Source: Roseiarcus sp963741405
GTDB taxonomy: Bacteria > Pseudomonadota > Alphaproteobacteria > Rhizobiales > Beijerinckiaceae
Length of the DNA: 64,000 nucleotides
Direction of reading: 5' to 3'
Assembly: GCA_963741405.1 (NCBI GenBank)
Contig: CAVUHX010000004.1
Span: 33,978-97,977 of the forward strand
Shown here: positions 1-5,212 of the stretch, one piece after another
Position numbering within the stretch: the first letter of the stretch is position 1
Layout of the letters: each line of letters opens with the position of its first letter
Translations under genes and position numbers: made by a program
Notes under the pieces: model-generated
Told to the model about the DNA's origin: nothing
Databases searched by the model: none
Seen by the model: only the letters and a program-made list of their open reading frames with translations

Positions 1-86
1 CGTCGACGCGCCGCTCGCCTCGGGCCCGGCTCGGAGGGCGCATCTCTCCGGTCCGCTCCGAGCGCCGGCGCGCCGGTCTTCGCCCG

Positions 87-308
87 TCACTGGAGCATCA
101 TCGAAAACAGCGACGCGGGGCGCTGCCCAGTCTTGCGGGCGATGGCGAGCGCGACGCCGCTCCAGTCCCTTGCCATGGCGTCGCTGCTCGCCTCGTGCGC
201 GCGCCGGAGCGCGACCCAATAGGCCTCGATCCCAAGGTCGGACACGAGCGCATCCGCCTCCACCCCGATTTCGAGCCGCAATTCGTGCGGCCGCTGTCGA
301 TTTGACAT
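87..308 (-). CDS. Small conserved hypothetical protein (73 aa)
   Basis: I do not recognise a named family. The start at 308 is chosen because a GAGGAG Shine-Dalgarno lies just upstream; the open frame runs further upstream but is low-quality arginine-rich translation. The protein is mixed helix (an acidic alanine-rich centre, then an Ala/Arg helix) with no signal peptide or membrane segment, so probably cytosolic. A near-perfect CRP-type palindrome sits about 72 bp upstream of the start (380-395), which suggests cAMP-receptor-like control, by inference only. Confidence 0.6.
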   Translation of the reverse strand: MSNRQRPHELRLEIGVEADALVSDLGIEAYWVALRRAHEASSDAMARDWSGVALAIARKTGQRPASLFSMMLQ

Positions 309-379
309 CTCGATCTCCTCATCCGTCGCCGCGCCACTTCGCGGCTTTCTCAAAAACAGCACGACGCGCCCGAGCGCGC

Positions 380-395
380 AGTGACAGGGGTCACA
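380..395. promoter_or_regulatory. CRP-like palindrome AGTGA-N6-TCACA
   Basis: The sequence AGTGACAGGGGTCACA matches the CRP-family consensus TGTGA-N6-TCACA at 9 of 10 positions. It is almost identical to the palindrome at 5115-5130 (shared core GTGACAGGnGTCACAGC) and lies 72 bp before the leftward gene starting at 308. The regulator is not identified. Confidence 0.45.
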
Positions 396-504
396 GCGCC
401 TTCGGCGCCTGTCGTTTCGCGCGCGCCGACGCCCCAAATGTGACGGGTGGCGGCACATTCGGCGACTATTGCCGATAACAGTCGCAGTCCCAGGGCTTGG
501 GTTT

Positions 505-686
505 TCCCCTGTTTGCCCTGTTCTCGTGAAATTAACAGGGTGGACACCGCGCTCGTCAGACTGGCGACGTCCGGAAAATGACTGTCTTTTCAGTTGGTTG
601 TAACACAATCAGCCGCAACGTAACATATGCGTACTGTAACAAATAACAGGGGAGATTTCCGCCCTGTTTCGCATGAATACAGGGCC
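505..686. repeat. Cluster of CCCTGTT / AACAGGG repeats in a non-coding gap
   Basis: The 577-bp gap 309-885 has no convincing gene. It holds five copies of a short word in both orientations: CCCTGTT near 507, 516 and 662, and AACAGGG near 534 and 645, plus ATACAGGG near 678. Similar noncoding stretches with repeated CAGGG words are familiar from rhizobial genomes, but I know of no assigned function. Open frames here are low complexity and lack ribosome binding sites. Confidence 0.45.
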
Positions 687-885
687 GGTGGGCGCCGGAG
701 CAGGGGAAAAGCCGAAACTGCGCCGGCTTCATGCAACCTAGGCGCGAACCGATGGGCCGGCGCCCCCGCTGAACTGCCGCCCCACAGCGGATTCCGGTAG
801 GCAGAAGAAACGCGCAAGAGTTTCCGACGGACGTCTCGCCGCGTTTGATCGGTTTCGAGCTCCGTCGAACCGAGATCATCTTGCT

Positions 886-1080
886 TTAGGCGTCGTTCGC
901 GCGCCAGGGCTTCGAAACGGAAGCGCGTCCATGCCGGTCGAGCACGCGCACCCGAATGGCGTGAGGCGGCCAGGCGATGCTCGCGGCGCGCAGGAACGCG
1001 GTCCCGGCGCTTCGGCCGTCCGCCTGCAATTCGCGAAGGATGTTGTCCAGGCCGTCGAGAAATTGCACCCGGTACTGCAT
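886..1080 (-). CDS. Small hypothetical protein (64 aa)
   Basis: No family recognised. A GGAGG Shine-Dalgarno six bases before the ATG at 1080 fixes the start; upstream in the same frame the translation is noise. The protein begins MQYRVQFLDGLDNILREL and has a central helix followed by a basic tail, with an IRVRVLD strand in the middle. No export signal. The short length and sound start context suggest a real cytosolic small protein beside the decayed segment at 1.3-1.65 kb. Confidence 0.6.
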   Translation of the reverse strand: MQYRVQFLDGLDNILRELQADGRSAGTAFLRAASIAWPPHAIRVRVLDRHGRASVSKPWRANDA

Positions 1081-1287
1081 CGTTACCTCCTCGAGCGAAG
1101 AGAATGGGTCTGTCCCCGTTGGGGCAGCGCAGCTCATGAACATCGCAGACTCGAGCAGGTTCCGTAGCGCACTCTCCCTTCGGCCGAATCGCGAGCGGCG
1201 CCAGGACTTCCCTCTGCCCTCCGGGCCGGCAAAGCGCTCGCCGCCGTCCGGACTGAAACCTTTGCGCGCGCTCCCGTATTGGTTGGC

Positions 1288-1486
1288 ATGGGCGACGCTA
1301 CGCAGCCAGTGATCCTTGTGGTCGAAGACTAGGAGCTTCTGCGCCTGCACGCCGCCAACCCGCTAGAAGGCCACGGTTTCCAGGTCATCCATGCAAGCGC
1401 CCGGCATTTGAACATCGGTGAAAACCAGCCGCACGTCCGGCCGGGTCTCGAGCGCCTTCAGCGCAGCGTCGGCGCTCTCGGCTTAA
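1288..1486. pseudogene. Broken response-regulator receiver domain, apparently inverted internally
   Basis: On the plus strand from the ATG at 1288 the translation reads MGDATQPVILVVED, a TAG stop, then ELLRLHAANPLEGHGFQV, which is the first third of a CheY-type receiver (ILVVEDE..LR). The next third is found on the opposite strand: reading leftward from about 1482 gives AESADAALKALETRPDVR followed by LVFTDVQMPG, the strand holding the phospho-acceptor Asp. The two halves would join to an ordinary receiver if 1.40-1.48 kb were flipped. The stop and the inversion make the gene dead. Confidence 0.6.
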
Positions 1487-1655
1487 CGCGCTTCGAAATC
1501 CTCGTTTCGATTCCAGGCGTCGGCGAGGTCATCGCAGCCGCAATTGCCGCGGAATTGCCCGAGATCGGAAGCCTTCTCAGCCATAGCCGGGTGTCCTCAG
1601 CGGCAGCCGCTGCGCCCGGCTTGACTGCTCCGCGGAGACCCGCATGATTATGCGT
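1487..1655 (+). pseudogene. IS110-family transposase fragment
   Basis: The plus frame reads RFEILVSIPGVGEVIAAAIA followed by AELPEIG. This matches the IS116/IS110/IS902 C-terminal domain, where a helix-hairpin-helix 'SIPGVG..tA..laAELPElG' is characteristic. After LLSHSR the frame is lost, and a shifted frame keeps a faint continuation up to about 1655. Only some 35 of the usual 300-400 residues survive, so this is a remnant. It directly abuts the inverted receiver scrap and may explain that rearrangement. Confidence 0.6.
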
Positions 1656-1671
1656 ATCGAGGTAGAAACAA

Positions 1672-2166
1672 ATGAGCGCTGAAACGGACCGGGCCTACAA
1701 AAGCTCCGACAAACCTGCGCTTCAGGACAACGCCTCGCCGTGCATCAATCAGGATTTGCTGCTTAAACTCTACGAGCAGACCGGCACAACTTGGAGGGCG
1801 CTCGTCGATGTTCGCTTCAAACTCATTGCGCTCGTTCCCACCGCGTCTCTGGTCGCGCTAGCGTCACTCCTCAGCTCCGGAGATTCACAAAAATTCTTCG
1901 GGCCACGATTGTTATTCTCGGTGCTTGGGCTTATGACCACACTCGGGCTCCTCGTGTACGATCTCCGAAACTCGGAACTACACGACGATCTGATAAGCAG
2001 AGGACGCAAGATCGAAGACGAGCTTGGGGTTCACACTGGCGTCTTTCGGGGACGACTCAAGCCGAAAGGGCTTATCAGACACAAGACAGCTACCACAATG
2101 ATCTACGGTTCCGCTCTCGTCGCATGGGGGACGGCAATTTGGATGTCCGTGGCAGCATTCGTCTGA
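1672..2166 (+). CDS. Three-helix membrane protein of unknown function (164 aa)
   Basis: A polar N-terminus of about 45 residues is followed by hydrophobic segments near residues 50-68 (LIALVPTASLVALASLL) and 80-96 (LLFSVLGLMTTLGLLVY), a basic cytosolic stretch (RKIEDELG...RGRLKPKG) and a last helix ending at the C-terminus (ALVAWGTAIWMSVAAFV). The base composition is visibly less GC-rich than its neighbours. It stands alone between a mobile-element scar and tRNA-Lys, so recent acquisition is likely. Small membrane proteins of this shape include effector-like families, but I cannot assign one. Confidence 0.7.
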   Translation: MSAETDRAYKSSDKPALQDNASPCINQDLLLKLYEQTGTTWRALVDVRFKLIALVPTASLVALASLLSSGDSQKFFGPRLLFSVLGLMTTLGLLVYDLRNSELHDDLISRGRKIEDELGVHTGVFRGRLKPKGLIRHKTATTMIYGSALVAWGTAIWMSVAAFV

Positions 2167-2198
2167 GCGAGGCGCGTGGGCCACTGCTCGCTGCCAAG

Positions 2199-2438
2199 AT
2201 GTCAAATGCCGAATCGGTCGCGCCGACCGTCCGCGAGGCGCCGCTCTCGAAGCGCGGCGCGCGCACGCCGCAGCGCAAGGGGTGGTCGCCGCAGACGGCG
2301 TCCAACGTCATTGCGCGCATTGCGGCGCTTGAAGGAAGGTCGCTGCGCTCGATCGCCAACGGCCGAGGTCGAATCAGAACGGGCCGAAACATCGCTGCTC
2401 CGGCCCGGTTCATCAGCGGCGAGTCCCCGCGCCCCTGA
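2199..2438 (+). pseudogene. Possible serine-recombinase C-terminal remnant
   Basis: This short frame contains GARTPQRKGWSPQTASNVIA and then GRSLRSIANGRGRIRTGR. Both resemble the C-terminal region of large serine recombinases, where 'G(I/V)RTPRGkgWsp.tV.NvLaR' and 'GrSLRaIAneLN.rGIrT' recur. Order and spacing are not those of an intact protein. Evidence is by eye only. The rest of 2167-2563 holds nothing else except the palindrome at 2473. Confidence 0.25.
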
Positions 2439-2472
2439 CCATTGACAGATACAGGGTCGCCGACGAGCCCGC

Positions 2473-2488
2473 TGTGACGAAGCTCACA
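2473..2488. promoter_or_regulatory. Perfect CRP-like palindrome TGTGA-N6-TCACA
   Basis: The sequence TGTGACGAAGCTCACA is an exact match to the CRP-family consensus. It lies in an intergenic stretch without an obvious target: the gene on its left points toward it and the tRNA on its right is transcribed toward it. It may serve an unannotated transcript or be a relic. Confidence 0.4.
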
Positions 2489-2563
2489 CGCCGCGCCCTT
2501 CCCGCGGGTCCAATTTTGAGTCCGCAATTGAGATCGCCGCCTCGGCCAAACCAAACGGTTGAT

Positions 2564-2639
2564 TGGTGAGCGCGGTGGGAATCGAACCCACGACCCTCTG
2601 ATTAAAAGTCAGATGCTCTACCTATTGAGCTACGCGCTC
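2564..2639 (-). tRNA. tRNA-Lys (anticodon TTT)
   Basis: The complementary strand folds as a cloverleaf: acceptor GAGCGCG pairs with CGCGCTC, the anticodon loop is CTTTTAA within CTGA/TCAG arms, and the T arm is GTGGGTTCGATTCCCAC. The discriminator is A and the CCA end is encoded (2564-2566). The sequence to its left is rich in mobile-element scraps, consistent with a tRNA-side insertion hot spot. Confidence 0.95.
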
Positions 2640-2723
2640 GCCTGTCGCCTCCAAGGCGGCCAAAGGCGGCTTCGTGCCTACAACGTCGTGCGCGAGGGGT
2701 CAAATGCAAGCGCGCGCCGGACG

Positions 2724-2749
2724 AAAAAAGGGCCGCCTCGCGGCGGCCC
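2724..2749 (-). terminator. Rho-independent terminator of the PEP-CTERM gene
   Basis: On the minus strand GGGCCGCC, loop GCGA, GGCGGCCC forms an 8-bp GC stem followed by six T residues. It begins about 30 bp after the stop codon at 2778. Confidence 0.85.
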
Positions 2750-2777
2750 TCCCTTCCCTGCCCGCGCGACCGTTGGT

Positions 2778-3332
2778 TCAGGCGAACGCCGCCCGGCTGC
2801 TGCGCCGCGACGCCCGGCCGCCGCCGAGCCCGAGCGCGGCGAAGCCCAACCCCATCATCAGCCACGTCGCGGGCTCCGGGACCGCCGCGAGGGTCAACCG
2901 GTCGACGACCTGGCCGGGATTGTAGCTTCCGGCCGGGTTGCGCGACGACAGGAAGTAATCCGCTCCGCTCACGAAAAGGTTGTATTCAAAGCCTCCGGCT
3001 TCGAACAGCAAGCCCGAAAGGTCGAGCCGGGGAGCCGTTTTGTACACGACGTTATCGTAGTACCACGAGCCCGTGCTGTCGGTGCTGGTGGCGGGCTGGC
3101 TCGGATTGGCGACCAGCGCCATTGCGCCGCCGCCGGGGCCGCCGAGCGTCCCGCTGATCGAAGTCACGTCGTATCCGCCGGCAGAATTGAGCGTGTTCGA
3201 AACCGTGAGGTCCCCGGACCCGCTAAAAACGCCGTCCTGTGTCTCAAAACTGAACGCCAGCGTCGCAGCTCCGGCTTCAAGAGGGGCCAGCGCCAGGATT
3301 GCCGCTGCGGCCCATGCCAGTTTGCGTACCAT
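2778..3332 (-). CDS. PEP-CTERM sorting-domain protein (184 aa)
   Basis: The N-terminus (MVRKLAWAAAAILALAPLEAGA) is a Sec signal peptide. The middle is Gly/Ser/Asn-rich beta sequence of a secreted surface protein. The end is a classic PEP-CTERM tripartite tag: VPEPATW, a transmembrane helix (LMMGLGFAALGLGGG) and a basic tail RASRRSSRAAFA. In known systems an exosortase cleaves at PEP and the protein goes to the extracellular or exopolysaccharide layer. The start at 3332 follows a GGGG box; an ATG 21 bp further upstream is possible. No exosortase gene lies in the window. The ligand or structural role is unknown. Confidence 0.85.
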   Translation of the reverse strand: MVRKLAWAAAAILALAPLEAGAATLAFSFETQDGVFSGSGDLTVSNTLNSAGGYDVTSISGTLGGPGGGAMALVANPSQPATSTDSTGSWYYDNVVYKTAPRLDLSGLLFEAGGFEYNLFVSGADYFLSSRNPAGSYNPGQVVDRLTLAAVPEPATWLMMGLGFAALGLGGGRASRRSSRAAFA

Positions 3333-3524
3333 TTTAATCCCCGTGTTGAGCATCGTGCCGCCATACCGGCAAGAGACATGCCGGTGATGCGTTATCGTCG
3401 TAAACAAAATAATGCACAACTCGTGAGATTGCAAGACTCACGCAACCGGAGGTTGACCATAGCCTTTGGTCGAAGGGGGAGACGCGCGACGCGGGCGGCC
3501 CGTGGACCGGCCTGGGAGGGATCC

Positions 3525-4499
3525 CTAGCCGCCCCTGCCAACGCTCGCCGCCCGCGCCGCCTGGAGTCGGGTGAAATCGTCGCCGGCGTGATGCGACGAG
3601 CGGGTCAGCGGCGACGACGACACGAGCAGAAAGCCCTTGGCGGCGCCGATCGCGGCGTATTCGGCGAATTCCTCCGGCGGAACGAAGCGCTCGACCGGAT
3701 GGTGCTTGGGCGTTGGCTGCAGATATTGCCCGATCGTCAGGAAGTCGACGTCGGCCGAGCGCATGTCGTCCATCATCTGCAGGATTTCGTTGCGCGCCTC
3801 GCCGAGGCCCACCATCACCCCCGACTTGGTGAAGATCGTCCGGTCGAGCTCCTTGGCTCGCTGCAGGAGCCGCAGGGAATGGAAATAGCGCGCGCCGGGC
3901 CGCACGGTGAGGTATCTCGCCGGCACGGTCTCGAGGTTGTGGTTGAACACGTCGGGCTTGGCCGCGACCACGATTTCGAGCGCCCCGACCTTGCGCAGGA
4001 AGTCGGGCGTCAGCACTTCCACCGTCGTTCCGGGCGCGGCGGCGCGGATCGCGGCGATCGTCCGGGCGAAATGGCCTGCCCCGCCGTCGGCGAGATCGTC
4101 GCGGTCGACCGAGGTCACCACGACATGGGCGAGGCCGAGCGCAGCCACGGCGTCGGCGACCCGGGCCGGTTCGCCGGGATCGAGCCCATCCGGCAGTCCG
4201 GTCGCCACATTGCAGAAGGCGCAGGCGCGGGTGCAGGTCCCGCCCATGATCATGAAGGTCGCGTGGCGCTTCTCCCAGCACTCGCCGATGTTGGGGCAGT
4301 TCGCCTCCTCGCAGACGGTGGCGAGCTTCAGGCGGCGCACAAGCGCCCGCGTCTCGGCATAGACCGGCGAGCCCGGCGCCTTGACCCGGATCCAGGCCGG
4401 CTTGCGGGCGACCGGCTGATCCGGCCGATGCGCCTTCTCGGGGTGGCGGGGCTTCGCGGATATCACGCCTTCCGCGACGGTGTCGATCAGCCGGGTCAT
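3525..4499 (-). CDS. lipA: Lipoyl synthase
   Basis: Radical-SAM enzyme that inserts two sulfurs into protein-bound octanoyl groups of the 2-oxoacid dehydrogenase complexes and the glycine cleavage H protein. Both iron-sulfur clusters are visible: the auxiliary one in CEEANCPNIGEC (Cys63, 68, 74) and the SAM cluster in CTRACAFC (Cys89, 93, 96). The C-terminal RSSHHAG keeps the family's RSSY/HHA serine motif. Length 324 aa is normal. The gene stands alone here; relatives in this order often have lpd and a coenzyme-Q-binding protein next to it, which are absent. Confidence 0.97.
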   Translation of the reverse strand: MTRLIDTVAEGVISAKPRHPEKAHRPDQPVARKPAWIRVKAPGSPVYAETRALVRRLKLATVCEEANCPNIGECWEKRHATFMIMGGTCTRACAFCNVATGLPDGLDPGEPARVADAVAALGLAHVVVTSVDRDDLADGGAGHFARTIAAIRAAAPGTTVEVLTPDFLRKVGALEIVVAAKPDVFNHNLETVPARYLTVRPGARYFHSLRLLQRAKELDRTIFTKSGVMVGLGEARNEILQMMDDMRSADVDFLTIGQYLQPTPKHHPVERFVPPEEFAEYAAIGAAKGFLLVSSSPLTRSSHHAGDDFTRLQAARAASVGRGG

Positions 4500-4648
4500 G
4501 CGCGCTTATCTATGTCGAATGTCCCGCCGAGGCCAGCGATCGGTTTCAGCCCAAAGCTAACCATGGCTTCACGACGTACGCGGGCGCGCTCTTCGTGCTC
4601 CCGGCGTTAAAATGTCGTCGGCGATGGGCGGACGTCGCTCCGATGCGC

Positions 4649-4849
4649 TCAGGCGTATTTGCCGCCCTCGTACCGTTTGAGCCACTCGCCGGATTCGTGC
4701 TCGATCCAGGCGACCGCCTCCGCCCGCTTGTAGAACCCGTCGATCTGCGGCTGCGGCCCGTGCGGCAACAGCACGCGGACGCACCATCCCTTGCCCTTCT
4801 TCACCTGGGCCGGTTCGAAAATCACTTTGGGCTTGGAAGTGGTCTGCAT
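4649..4849 (-). CDS. Small conserved hypothetical protein (66 aa)
   Basis: The compact basic protein contains KGKGWCVRVLLPHGPQPQI and ends WLKRYEGGKYA. Similar small proteins with a 'W.VRv.lPHGP.PQI' core are common in Hyphomicrobiales, with no known function. No signal peptide; probably cytosolic. No clear Shine-Dalgarno precedes the ATG. The gap that follows (4850-5212) holds no gene, only the palindrome at 5115. Confidence 0.75.
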   Translation of the reverse strand: MQTTSKPKVIFEPAQVKKGKGWCVRVLLPHGPQPQIDGFYKRAEAVAWIEHESGEWLKRYEGGKYA

Positions 4850-5114
4850 TGCGGAAATATGGAACGCCTACTCCGGGATTGCCAGAGCGAAATTTCGGCC
4901 GCTTCGACCGGCCTGCTTGTTCGAAGACTCTCGCGCGAATTCGCGCTTCCCGAACATCGCCCGATCCGGGTCCCCGGGCAGTTCGCGCGCATCCCGTTCG
5001 TTCTGCCCATCCCGCCAAGGTTCATCAGGCCTGGATCGCAGTTCCGCCCGGCCATCAGGGCCATGCAAGGCGGGGGTCTCCGATTGCCGCGAAGGATACA
5101 TCGATTTACCGGAT

Positions 5115-5130
5115 TGTGACAGGCGTCACA
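5115..5130. promoter_or_regulatory. Perfect CRP-like palindrome upstream of the patatin operon
   Basis: TGTGACAGGCGTCACA exactly fits TGTGA-N6-TCACA and ends 83 bp before the patatin start codon. A further half-site (TGTGACGCAGG) follows about 20 bp later. A CRP/FNR-family activator is the natural candidate; this is inference from sequence. Confidence 0.5.
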
Positions 5131-5212
5131 GCCGTTGCGCTCGAATCGTGTGACGCAGGCTTCCTGATCAAAATCATTGGAGTTGGCCGCAGGCAATTTG
5201 CGAGGGGGGACG

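Noticed and set aside
556..879. Minus-strand frame of 107 codons
   Set aside because: No Shine-Dalgarno, no recognisable domain, and it crosses the CAGGG repeat cluster; treated as non-coding.
2559..4610. Open frame of 683 codons on the plus strand
   Set aside because: It runs antisense across tRNA-Lys, the PEP-CTERM gene and lipA; the composition is Arg/Gly-rich and no domain is recognisable.
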